Source: Butyricimonas synergistica DSM 23225
Lineage (GTDB): Bacteria; Bacteroidota; Bacteroidia; Bacteroidales; Marinifilaceae
Length of the DNA: 64,000 nt
NCBI RefSeq assembly: GCF_000379665.1
Contig: NZ_KB903361.1
Location: 1-64,000 of the forward strand
Direction: 5' to 3'
Under the pieces are notes generated by a model. It saw nothing but the letters and a program-made list of their open reading frames with translations, made no database searches and was not told where the DNA came from. Positions within the stretch are counted from its first letter, which is position 1. Each line of letters starts with the position of its first letter. The position numbers were made by a program, and so were the translations under genes. This document shows positions 51,474 to 60,259 of the stretch, piece after piece.

Positions 51474-53051
51474 ATGAAATTCAATAAAATATATACCTTA
51501 GGTTTAAGCCTCATCTTGGGCAGCACATTATCGCTTTCAGCTCAAAAAGAGGATAAAAACATCTACAACATGGAGTGTCTGAAAGCAGACAACCCGTGGA
51601 TTAACTCGCACAATGCCTCGGGATTGACGTTCAACCGTTTTTCAGACTTCTCCCTTGCCGAAATCGGATTCCAATACGACAAAGGGGATTTCAGAAACGT
51701 GTTCGACCCGACTTCTGCCTTCGGCACGAAGATCTTGGCTGAATCTTACCGGAAGATCGACAAAGTCTACTTCTACGGGAAATTCGCCTTCGACTACATC
51801 CACCGGCAAAACAAATCGTGGTCGAGCGTACTCGATCCCTACGCGACACCGTTCTTCCTCGCTGATTCCGTACCCGGACGCCAGACGTTGGAATCCTATA
51901 TATTAGACGCGGGTGTGGGTACCACGTTCGGTGAACATTGGGCAGTCGGAGGATACGTCCATTATCAGGCTGCCTCCAATTCCAAGAAAAAGGACGTGCG
52001 GAACACCAATACCTACATGGAATTTGAGATCTACCCGGGAGCCATGTACAAATCGAAATATTTCAACTTGGGAGCAAACTTCCTGTACCAGCGCATGACG
52101 GAAAAAGTGACCAGCAAACTTTTCGGGGAAGGTATCAACCACGAAGTCTATTATTTCGAGGGGTTATGGTTTTACACCTCTTCCATCACAACCAGTAATT
52201 ACTCGGAAGACCGCAATTACACGACGAACACTTATGGAGGGGCAGCCCAATTCGAATTGACAACCGGAAAAGTAAGATTCCTAAACCAGTTTACCGGGAA
52301 GAAAGCCGACCAATCCATCTGGATAAACTACGTGCAAGGACAAAGGGGCGGCAACATGGAACGCACCACTTATTCCTACAACGGACAAATGAATATCGAC
52401 GGGAATAACTTTCACCACGTGATTAAAGGGGAAGCACATTTCAATGAAACACACGGATTTGAAAATATGCAAAAAAATGAACTCGTCGACGGTTACAATA
52501 CTTGGATCCAATACGGGAAGAAAAACAAAAACACGCAGGACGCCACCACTTACGACGTGAGCTATACCCTCTACCGGGATCGTGCCACACTCGACAACTC
52601 GTGGAACGCCAGCATGGGAGTGAAAGGCTTCAACGTGGAAAACACGTACCGCCTCTACCCCGTGGAATACTCCCAGAAATGGGAAAACACAGAAGGATAC
52701 GCCGCCTTCAACAAGAATTTCCAATGCAAAAAAGGGATGTTCGACTGCGGTATCGGTGTTGCCTACGCCGTGGGCGACGGCACCATGCTGAAAGCAAAGA
52801 GCGTGTCGGACGAGATCACGGGGGAAGACCTCTACAAACAACGTACCGACCTGCTGCAACGTGAATTCGATTACATCACGGCAGACAAATTCACTGGACA
52901 ACTGAAAGCCCGCTATACCTATTTCCTGAACAAGGAGAAAGGCATGAACCTGTACGCGGACGCCCACGCCACGTGGAAAAGGGCTCTGAGCGGCAGTTTC
53001 AAAAACGACGACCGGACGACGGTCAAAGTAATGTTAGGATTTTCATTCTAA
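51474..53051 (+). CDS. DUF6850-type outer-membrane beta-barrel protein
   Basis: 525 residues with a signal peptide (GLSLILGSTLSLSAQ). The mature part alternates hydrophobic and polar residues throughout and ends in TTVKVMLGFSF, a C-terminal Phe as recognised by the barrel-assembly machinery. NPWINSHNASGLTFNRFSDF at the start and VYFYGKFAFDYIHRQNKSWS match the DUF6850 family. It lies 26 nt after the lipoprotein gene. Its function is unknown; linkage with DUF4876 and a TonB receptor is a recurring Bacteroidota operon. Confidence 0.8.
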   Translation: MKFNKIYTLGLSLILGSTLSLSAQKEDKNIYNMECLKADNPWINSHNASGLTFNRFSDFSLAEIGFQYDKGDFRNVFDPTSAFGTKILAESYRKIDKVYFYGKFAFDYIHRQNKSWSSVLDPYATPFFLADSVPGRQTLESYILDAGVGTTFGEHWAVGGYVHYQAASNSKKKDVRNTNTYMEFEIYPGAMYKSKYFNLGANFLYQRMTEKVTSKLFGEGINHEVYYFEGLWFYTSSITTSNYSEDRNYTTNTYGGAAQFELTTGKVRFLNQFTGKKADQSIWINYVQGQRGGNMERTTYSYNGQMNIDGNNFHHVIKGEAHFNETHGFENMQKNELVDGYNTWIQYGKKNKNTQDATTYDVSYTLYRDRATLDNSWNASMGVKGFNVENTYRLYPVEYSQKWENTEGYAAFNKNFQCKKGMFDCGIGVAYAVGDGTMLKAKSVSDEITGEDLYKQRTDLLQREFDYITADKFTGQLKARYTYFLNKEKGMNLYADAHATWKRALSGSFKNDDRTTVKVMLGFSF

Positions 53052-53075
53052 ATAACATAAAACTAAAGAAACATC

Positions 53076-55025
53076 ATGAGCAAAATTAAAAAGAATTTAT
53101 GGAGGCATGTACTGCAATTAGGTGTGATTGCACTCATTGTCGGATTTATCGTGAAAGTATTTTTTGGAGGGAAGCCCGCCGATGTTGAAGCATACTGCCC
53201 GCTAGGTGGACTGGAATCACTGGCAACCTTCCTGAATTCAAACACTCTCGCTTGTAGTATGTCTATCGTGCAGATCATGATAGGTATCGTGTTGGCAATC
53301 GGGGTCATCCTGTTCAGCAAACTATTCTGCGGGTACGTCTGCCCTCTCGGCACCATCACGGAGTGGATGAGCGTCCTTCGCAAAAAAATGAAGATTAAAT
53401 ACGAGATTCCCATGGGGTCGGTGGCGGACAAAGTGTTGCGGGTATTCAAGTACATCATCCTGTTCTGGATATTCTACATGACCATCACGACAAGTGAACT
53501 TTTCTGCAAGAACTTTGACCCCTATTACGCTATGGCTACCGGGTTCAGAGGAGAAATCACGGCTTGGATGACGGTTATCTCCATGCTCCTGCTCTTCCTC
53601 GGCAGTTTGTTCATCAATATGTTCTGGTGTAAATACATCTGCCCGCTGGGAGCGTTGAGCAACATTTTCAAATTCACCCTCACGTTCGCCGGACTGGTAG
53701 TCCTTTCACTGATCGCCGGGGCGCTCGGCTTATCCATGCCGTGGGTATGGTTACTGGGCGTGGCTTGCGTGGTATGCTATATCTTCGAGATCGTGTACTA
53801 CGAGAGCAAAGTGTTCCCCTTGCTGCGCATCACGAAAGACGAATCGACGTGTACCAATTGCGGGGCTTGTAGCCGGAAATGTCCGCAGCAGATCGACGTG
53901 AAGAGCATGAAAGTGGTAAAACACGTGGATTGTACCCTATGCGGCGAATGTATCGCCTCTTGTCCCGAAAAATCACTGAATATCAATCGCCGTCCCGGCT
54001 TACGCTGGGTGCCGGTTATCCTGGTAATCGTCCTGTTCTTCCTTGCCTTGTGGATGTCACAACACTGGGAATTACCGACTATCGACGAGCGCTGGGGTAA
54101 CGAGGCAAAAATCGAACGCCTGGAATCCTTTGAACGGGACGGAATGCGCACCGTGAAATGTTTCGGCAGCTCGAAAGCCTTCGCGAACAAGATGCGTACC
54201 GTGCCGGGAGTCTACGGGGTAACTACCTATGTGAACCGTTTTGCCGTTGTGATTCATTACGACCCGAGCGAAACAACCAAAGAAAAAGTGGAGGAGAGTA
54301 TGTTCACCCCCACGAAACGCAAACTGAACACGCCCCCGGCAAACGTGGAGCAACTGAAGATTGTCACCCTCGAGGTAGATAAACTTTTCGACCGGATGGA
54401 TATTACCTTCCTGGGTAACATCATCAAGGAAAGAGAAGGCTTCTACGGCATCGTGTCCGAATATGGCTGCCCGGTGAAAGTAAAGTTATACATGGACGTG
54501 AACAAACCGATCGACAAAAAAGAACTGCAAGGAATCGTGGAAACCCGCAAGTTTGAAATGCCGGTACACGGCGGCGGTGTCAAGGAGATCATCTGCAACT
54601 ACGAGTTGACCAGCGTATCCGACCAAGTGGACACGATAGGACGCCAGGAGTTCCTGGAATATATGTTCCCGAAAACATCCTCCGCGTTCAAAGGCAACAA
54701 GGATAAATATGACACAAACGTCGCCACAGCCGTCTACGAGATGGACTACCCCGGAATCGACAAACCATTGATCCAACGCCAACTCCCTTACCTGGGCAGC
54801 TTCCTTTCCAATAACCCCGGTATCCTGGCTTACGAAACGGCTCTCCGCGGCGATATGTCCGTCATCCGCATCACTTACGTGAAAGACGTCCTCGATGACG
54901 ACAAGATATGGGAATATCTTCAATCGCCCCAATGGACGATTCACTTCAAGGACGGCTCCGTGAAAGATATGGATCCGACCCTCAGTTTCAAACAACCGGG
55001 AAAAACAATAGATTCTGCGATTTAA
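53076..55025 (+). CDS. NapH/NosR-like 4Fe-4S membrane protein with HMA-like C-terminal domains
   Basis: 649 residues. Five or six membrane helices contain the CxxxCP motifs FCGYVCPLG and WCKYICPLG, plus AYCPLGG near residue 36. Two ferredoxin clusters follow: CTNCGACSRKCPQQ and CTLCGECIASCPEK, near 258-300. After a further helix the soluble C-terminus (about 345-640) holds repeats reminiscent of HMA domains (MRTVKCFGSSKAFANKM, then PGVYGVTTYVNRFAVVIHYD; PGILAYETALRGDMSVIRI) but without CxxC. NapH/NosR-type proteins move electrons from quinol across the membrane. Here this could reduce an imported metal or feed a periplasmic reductase. Confidence 0.85.
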   Translation: MSKIKKNLWRHVLQLGVIALIVGFIVKVFFGGKPADVEAYCPLGGLESLATFLNSNTLACSMSIVQIMIGIVLAIGVILFSKLFCGYVCPLGTITEWMSVLRKKMKIKYEIPMGSVADKVLRVFKYIILFWIFYMTITTSELFCKNFDPYYAMATGFRGEITAWMTVISMLLLFLGSLFINMFWCKYICPLGALSNIFKFTLTFAGLVVLSLIAGALGLSMPWVWLLGVACVVCYIFEIVYYESKVFPLLRITKDESTCTNCGACSRKCPQQIDVKSMKVVKHVDCTLCGECIASCPEKSLNINRRPGLRWVPVILVIVLFFLALWMSQHWELPTIDERWGNEAKIERLESFERDGMRTVKCFGSSKAFANKMRTVPGVYGVTTYVNRFAVVIHYDPSETTKEKVEESMFTPTKRKLNTPPANVEQLKIVTLEVDKLFDRMDITFLGNIIKEREGFYGIVSEYGCPVKVKLYMDVNKPIDKKELQGIVETRKFEMPVHGGGVKEIICNYELTSVSDQVDTIGRQEFLEYMFPKTSSAFKGNKDKYDTNVATAVYEMDYPGIDKPLIQRQLPYLGSFLSNNPGILAYETALRGDMSVIRITYVKDVLDDDKIWEYLQSPQWTIHFKDGSVKDMDPTLSFKQPGKTIDSAI

Positions 55026-55033
55026 CAATTGAC

Positions 55034-55094
55034 GATTCAGTGATTCTTATAATCACTGAATCGCTAAATCACCGAATCACTAAATCATTAAATC
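55034..55094 (+). repeat. hairpin plus 8-nt tandem repeat before the peptidase gene
   Basis: GATTCAGTGATT (55034-55045) and AATCACTGAATC (55051-55062) form a perfect 12-bp stem with loop CTTAT. From 55051 on, five degenerate 8-nt units (AATCACTG, AATCGCTA, AATCACCG, AATCACTA, AATCATTA) run to 55094. The same motif in inverse orientation fills the sufB-sufC spacer. Confidence 0.65.
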
Positions 55095-55101
55095 TATCAC
55101 C

Positions 55102-57273
55102 ATGTCACCAATACGCCAGATTAAAAGTCTGATACTCATCCTATGCCTTGCATTTCCCTCTATCGCTTCCGCGGACGAGGGAATGTGGCTCGTGCAACTC
55201 ATGGCACAGACCAACTACAAAGCGATGAAATCCCACGGGCTGAAACTAAAAGCCTCGCAGATATACAACGAGGAACAACCCTCGATAAAAGACGCCATTG
55301 TCGCCATCGACTACGGCACCTGCACGGGAAGCATGATCTCCCGGCAAGGACTGATGATCACCAATCACCACTGCGCTTACAACGATATTCAAAAACTAAG
55401 TACCCTTGAACATGATTACCTGCGCAACGGCTTCCAGGCAAAGACCCGGGCGGAAGAGATTCCCCTGCCCGGCAAAGTGGTACTGTTCCTCGATCGGGTA
55501 ATCGACGTTACCGACGAATACCGGGAAGAACTGAAGAAACACGCTCCGGAAAGAGAATTTCCCATCTATTCCATGCGGAAAGTAAACTTTATGCTCGAGA
55601 AACGTTACGCCAAGGAAGGCTACGAAGTTTCCTGCAACGCTATCATGAAAGGGGATAAATATTACCTCTACTTCTATCGTATTTTCAAAGATGTACGTTT
55701 GGTGTTCGCTCCCCCCACGTGCTTCGGGGCATTCGGGAAAGACACGGACAACTGGACATGGCCACAACACAAAGGGGACTTCACCATGTATCGCGTATAC
55801 GGGGATCAAGACGGCAATCCGGCAGAATACTCCCCGTCAAACACCCCGATCACCCCCCGGTACGTGCTACCGGTTTCGACCAAAGGGATAAAAGAAGGTG
55901 ACTACGCCATGATTTTGGGTTACCCGTACACCACTTCCCGCTACACTCCCTCGTGGGGGGTCAGCGAAAAAATCGAACGTTCCAATCCCGCCATGATCGA
56001 AGTCAGAACCAAAAAGCTCGACATTCTCAACGAGGCAATGAACGCCGATCCGGAAATCAACATCAAGTACGCCTACAAGGCATTCTCCATCAGCAACCCG
56101 TGGAAATTTACCATCGGGGAAACCGAGTACGTGAAACGCTACCGGGTAGCCGCCCGGAAAGCGGAAGAGGAACAACGACTTGCTCGCTGGCTAAAAGCCG
56201 ATCCCGACCGTCAAGCCCGCTATGGCAACCTCCTGGAAGAATTGAAAGCCACTTACGACAACATATCACCTTACATCACGTCGGACGTCTATTACAAGGA
56301 AGCGGTGGTCAACGGTGCCGACATCATGCGCCTTGCCATGCGTGTCCGGGGGCTGGAATCCTCCATGATCCGGGAAAAAATCACCACGTTAGACCCCCAA
56401 AGTACGCAATGTGACGGTTTCCGGGAATATTGCGAGAAATACTTCAAGGACTATGACAAAGCGACAGACAAAAAAGTATTCGCCGCCATCTTCCCGATTT
56501 ACGTGAAAAAAGTGAAACCGGAACATCTACCCGCAGAAGTCGCCAACCTGGTAAAAGAATACAATGGCGACTACGCCCGTTTAGCCGATTCCCTGTACGC
56601 CCGCTCTTTTCTGGCAAACCAGGAGCGCCTGTACGCGGCATTGAAAAATTTCACCCTTGAACTATTGGCAAACGACCCGGTATATTCACTTTCCCGCATC
56701 ACACGGGAAACCAATCAAAATCTACGGGACGGCATCCGGGACAACGAGAAAAAGAATGCTTACTTACGCACACTGTACACGAGAGCCCTGCTCGAAATGA
56801 ACCGGGATAAAACTCTTCCCCCAGATGCCAACTCGACCATGCGAATCACGTACGGCAACATCGGCGGCTACTCGTCCAAGGACGGAGTCACGTACTCCTA
56901 CCGGGCATCGGTCGACGGCTATAAAGAAAAATACGTGAAAGACGACCCGGAATTCGACCTGACTCCCGAAGTCCTAGCTGCCCTCCAAACAGGCAACTGG
57001 GGACGTTATGCCGATAAAGACGGGAAATTATACACGAGTTTCGCTTGCAATCTGGACATCACGGGAGGCAATTCCGGCAGTCCAGTGTTGAATGCCAAAG
57101 GAGAAATCATCGGGCTCGCCTACGACGGCAACTGGGAATCCATGGCTGGCGACTTGTACTTTCATCCCGAATACAATAAAAGTATTTGCGTGGATATTCG
57201 CTTTGTTCTCTGGATTTTAGACAATTACGCGGGAGCATCAAATATACTGAAAGAAATTTCCATTGTTGAATAA
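55102..57273 (+). CDS. S46-family dipeptidyl peptidase, DPP7-like
   Basis: 723 residues with a signal peptide (SLILILCLAFPSIASA). The chymotrypsin-type triad is spread as in S46: His in TNHHCAYND near 88-89, Asp in HKGDFTMYRVY near 227, Ser in GGNSGSPVL at 658. Near 673-680 it reads AYDGNWESM. Gly at this place (G676) marks DPP7, which prefers hydrophobic P1 residues, whereas DPP11 has Arg there for Asp/Glu. It removes dipeptides from peptides in the periplasm. The gene follows the Fe-S protein after the repeat hairpin, so it may be a separate unit. Confidence 0.93.
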   Translation: MSPIRQIKSLILILCLAFPSIASADEGMWLVQLMAQTNYKAMKSHGLKLKASQIYNEEQPSIKDAIVAIDYGTCTGSMISRQGLMITNHHCAYNDIQKLSTLEHDYLRNGFQAKTRAEEIPLPGKVVLFLDRVIDVTDEYREELKKHAPEREFPIYSMRKVNFMLEKRYAKEGYEVSCNAIMKGDKYYLYFYRIFKDVRLVFAPPTCFGAFGKDTDNWTWPQHKGDFTMYRVYGDQDGNPAEYSPSNTPITPRYVLPVSTKGIKEGDYAMILGYPYTTSRYTPSWGVSEKIERSNPAMIEVRTKKLDILNEAMNADPEINIKYAYKAFSISNPWKFTIGETEYVKRYRVAARKAEEEQRLARWLKADPDRQARYGNLLEELKATYDNISPYITSDVYYKEAVVNGADIMRLAMRVRGLESSMIREKITTLDPQSTQCDGFREYCEKYFKDYDKATDKKVFAAIFPIYVKKVKPEHLPAEVANLVKEYNGDYARLADSLYARSFLANQERLYAALKNFTLELLANDPVYSLSRITRETNQNLRDGIRDNEKKNAYLRTLYTRALLEMNRDKTLPPDANSTMRITYGNIGGYSSKDGVTYSYRASVDGYKEKYVKDDPEFDLTPEVLAALQTGNWGRYADKDGKLYTSFACNLDITGGNSGSPVLNAKGEIIGLAYDGNWESMAGDLYFHPEYNKSICVDIRFVLWILDNYAGASNILKEISIVE

Positions 57274-57284
57274 TAAAAAATTAC

Positions 57285-57292
57285 TATATTTG
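57285..57292 (+). promoter_or_regulatory. promoter of the small RNA
   Basis: ATTG (57262-57265), 19 bp, TATATTTG (57285-57292); the element lies 12 nt after the peptidase stop codon and no reading frame follows it, so it should drive an untranslated RNA. Confidence 0.55.
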
Positions 57293-57296
57293 TATT

Positions 57297-57443
57297 TGTC
57301 AAGGAGTGAGTAATCTTGATACGAAAAGCACACTACGATTATTTAATGTTTTTAATCAATCGGTCACTGAAGCACGCACCAAAAAAAGTGATCTTAGTTT
57401 GATTCCTTGACATAGCGACCCCGTCGCGGGGTCGCTTTCTTTT
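57297..57443 (+). ncRNA. structured small RNA candidate (6S-like or Bacteroidales-1-like)
   Basis: About 145 nt between a promoter and a strong terminator, without an ORF. TGTCAAGGA (57297-57305) pairs with TCCTTGACA (57404-57412), a 9-bp closing stem. Within it GGTCACT/AGTGATC (57362-57393) and a GATT/AATC hairpin can form. The terminator AGCGACCCCG-TCG-CGGGGTCGCT (57414-57436) is followed by TTCTTTTT. A closed rod of this size resembles 6S RNA or the Bacteroidales-1 motif; I could not compare with covariance models. Confidence 0.6.
57414..57443 (+). terminator. intrinsic terminator of the small RNA
   Basis: A 10-bp GC-rich stem, AGCGACCCCG/CGGGGTCGCT, with a TCG loop is followed by TTCTTTTT. 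It ends the small RNA and possibly read-through from the peptidase gene. Confidence 0.88.
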
Positions 57444-57528
57444 TACCCGACGCGACAAAATCAATCATCAAAAAAAGGAGGTCGTCCCTTTCGGAACAAC
57501 CTCCTTACCTTATAAAATAAACGTGAAA

Positions 57529-60192
57529 TTACTCTTTAGCATTCTTCATCATTGCTTCCAATATGGATATCAACCCTTCGTAATGCACTCTGTCATCACG
57601 GTTAGCCGATGCCAACTTACCCTTCAACAAAGTAATAACTCGTTTCAACATAGCCTGATTGTACCCGAATGAATTATCAATTGCATTGATTTTCACTTCA
57701 TCCTGGAAAGGCGAAGCACTTTGTCCAAACTCCACGGGCAACCCTTTACGTGCCAAAACATTCATATCGAATTCTTCTTCAATATTTTGGAAGTTATCAT
57801 GCAACATCGCCATCAACTCTTTAGAACACAATTCGTAAGCCTCAACTTCAGCCCAAGAAGGACTCAAACTTTGAATACCTTTTTTAGCCAACTTTTGGGA
57901 AGAAACAGCAATCATGCTCTTGAAAATATTTTCCTGCATTATTCTATCTGCTGCAGTTAATCTTCTTCCCTGAATCGTGGGAGCAAAAACTCCGGCATAC
58001 AAATCGTCATAGAAATCTCCAATTGTATAAGGATTCTTCTCTTTTGACACATGAGAAGACAAGATTACATGTCCGCCCTTGGCAACAATTGCTTTACTGA
58101 CTCCGGAAACAATCTTTGCAGACGGATATACAGCCAATCCCGTTTGGTTAATCAATTCGGGAAGATCAATCCAAGCGCTATTTCTCAATTCTTTAATCAC
58201 CCATGCCAACGCTTCTTTTTGTTTTGCACACGGCACAGAAACCACTGCTTCACCGGGCGTACCACCTTTCACTTGAGTCAAATGCACACCACCTACCTGG
58301 TACAGTACGTTCAACAAATAACGCATATACTGCGACTGAATGGAATTGTAAAGTTGCATTCTATGAGTGTAATCCACATCATCTTCAAACCACTCGTTCA
58401 AATGGCTCAAGATATATTTCAAGTTCTTGATCCCGTAAGTACTTGCTTTCAACGGATCATTACCCAAATCTTCTTCCAATGCACTCGGGTCAATACGAAG
58501 CATCAATTGCTGACGCCCGTAACGATACTGAGGATCACCCGCCTTCTCGTCAATCCATTTTTGCGCCATCTCGGCTTCTTCCCACATATCCTTAGCTTCC
58601 GGAACAGGAGAATACAACCATTTAATCACGTAATAATCATAAATTCCAAGTTCGGGAGGAGTCAATTTCACCCCTTTATCTTCCGGCTGTGCCACGTAGT
58701 TGAAACGGGCGTAATCCATGATAGAAGTCGTTGTCCCGTATTTTTGAGTGAAAGAAGCGGAACGCAACGAATCCACCGGAATAGAAGCAGAAGCAGCCAT
58801 ATTATGCAACAATCCCAAAGTATGCCCGATCTCGTGAGAAATAACATAAACGATAGACTCATCAAGAACATCTTTCGGCATCTTAGATGCACGAACGCGA
58901 GGATCAAGCTGTGCGGTTTGAACAAAACGCCAGTTATTAATCAACTCTACAATATTGTTATACACAATCACGGAAGCATTGATAATCTCTCCGGTTGTCG
59001 GGTCTACCCACGACGGTCCCATGGCATTTGCCTCTGCATTCGGGCTATAACGGATACACGTGTATTTCAAGTTATCCGGATCGAAATTAGGATCGTCTTT
59101 CGGGAAATCTTTTGCAACCATCACATTTTTGAAACCGATTTTCTCGAAAGCCTTGTTCCAGATCAAAATACCCTCTTTGATCGGACCTCTCCACTCGTCC
59201 GGGAAAGCATCATCCACGTACCACACGATCGGTTTTACAGGCTCAACGAGCTCGCCGCGTTTCCAAGCTTCCACGTCTTTGGGTTCCAAACGCCAACGGT
59301 TCGCCAAAATATAAGTATCAAATCCGTCTTTTTCCTGAGATATTTTCCGGATAGGCAACTGCATCCTATCACTTGCCGTATTCACCGTGAAAAACACTCC
59401 GACGCGGGAATCCTGTACGCGAGGACGCATTTTAGCTTCCGGCAACAAAAGGAAAGTAATCACGGAATGTGAAGACACTTGTCCCAAATTTATTTTGGAG
59501 AAGAACGTCTGAATACTAGCCTCCACAGGTTGAGAAACTTGCACCGATGCATTATCTTCAAACGCTTTTACCCCTTCAAAAGAAAATTTGCTTGCAACCG
59601 GAGAAGAAGAAATAGGCCCGGCACTGATTTTCGGGGCCAAGCCCTTATTATCCTTCAAAAAGGAAGTCACGTCAATTACCACGGCAGAACTATCCGCATT
59701 ATACGAATGAATCGAGAACGTGTTCGACTGCATGTCTATATAATTCTTTTCCATGGCTTTCTTCACCCAAGGTTTATCTTCTCCCGCGGTAGCCGCCAGA
59801 TTGGGTTTATTGAAAACAATAGCAGAGTCTTTCTTAACCACGCGATAAAGAATAGGATCATTGTACTTATACCCCACGTTAAGCAACATAGGTTCAGAAG
59901 TAGCAGACACGGTTCCTCCCACCAATATTTCGCGTCCCACATATTTCAAAGGATATTCCAGATAAATCTTCTGTCCCACTTTGTGTATTGTCAAAAAATC
60001 ACCTTTCGCGGTAACGATTCCCGGGCTTTTCATCAAAGTCTGGTATTTATTCTTTTTCTTGACAACAGGTTGTTTCACCGCCTCCGTTGTTTCTTTTTTC
60101 TTTTTTTTCTTGAATAACTCCCCTGCATAACTCTCTCCCGCGGAAGGAATAAGCAAGGATAGCAATAAAACTAACACGAAACAATTTTTCAT
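57529..60192 (-). CDS. large secreted zinc-dependent metalloprotease (DUF5117/DUF4953 type)
   Basis: 887 residues with a signal peptide (VLLLSLLIPSAGESYAG). A Lys-rich segment (KKKKKKETTEAVK) follows. The N-terminal DUF5118/5117-like region has KGDFLTIHKVGQKIYLEYPL and GREILVGGTVSATSEP. The catalytic domain carries VISHEIGHTLGLLHNM near 450-465, the HExxHxxGxxH zinc motif of metzincin-like proteases, with a Met-turn candidate in SIMDYARFNYV. It lies downstream of the thioredoxin-like genes after a 67-nt gap, so it could be co-expressed with them. It probably digests host or dietary proteins in the periplasm or on the surface. Confidence 0.93.
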   Translation of the reverse strand: MKNCFVLVLLLSLLIPSAGESYAGELFKKKKKKETTEAVKQPVVKKKNKYQTLMKSPGIVTAKGDFLTIHKVGQKIYLEYPLKYVGREILVGGTVSATSEPMLLNVGYKYNDPILYRVVKKDSAIVFNKPNLAATAGEDKPWVKKAMEKNYIDMQSNTFSIHSYNADSSAVVIDVTSFLKDNKGLAPKISAGPISSSPVASKFSFEGVKAFEDNASVQVSQPVEASIQTFFSKINLGQVSSHSVITFLLLPEAKMRPRVQDSRVGVFFTVNTASDRMQLPIRKISQEKDGFDTYILANRWRLEPKDVEAWKRGELVEPVKPIVWYVDDAFPDEWRGPIKEGILIWNKAFEKIGFKNVMVAKDFPKDDPNFDPDNLKYTCIRYSPNAEANAMGPSWVDPTTGEIINASVIVYNNIVELINNWRFVQTAQLDPRVRASKMPKDVLDESIVYVISHEIGHTLGLLHNMAASASIPVDSLRSASFTQKYGTTTSIMDYARFNYVAQPEDKGVKLTPPELGIYDYYVIKWLYSPVPEAKDMWEEAEMAQKWIDEKAGDPQYRYGRQQLMLRIDPSALEEDLGNDPLKASTYGIKNLKYILSHLNEWFEDDVDYTHRMQLYNSIQSQYMRYLLNVLYQVGGVHLTQVKGGTPGEAVVSVPCAKQKEALAWVIKELRNSAWIDLPELINQTGLAVYPSAKIVSGVSKAIVAKGGHVILSSHVSKEKNPYTIGDFYDDLYAGVFAPTIQGRRLTAADRIMQENIFKSMIAVSSQKLAKKGIQSLSPSWAEVEAYELCSKELMAMLHDNFQNIEEEFDMNVLARKGLPVEFGQSASPFQDEVKINAIDNSFGYNQAMLKRVITLLKGKLASANRDDRVHYEGLISILEAMMKNAKE

Positions 60193-60259
60193 TTTTTAAA
60201 ATTTAAAATTAAACATTGTGATAATACAAAAAACAAACATTTATCATTAAAATAACATA

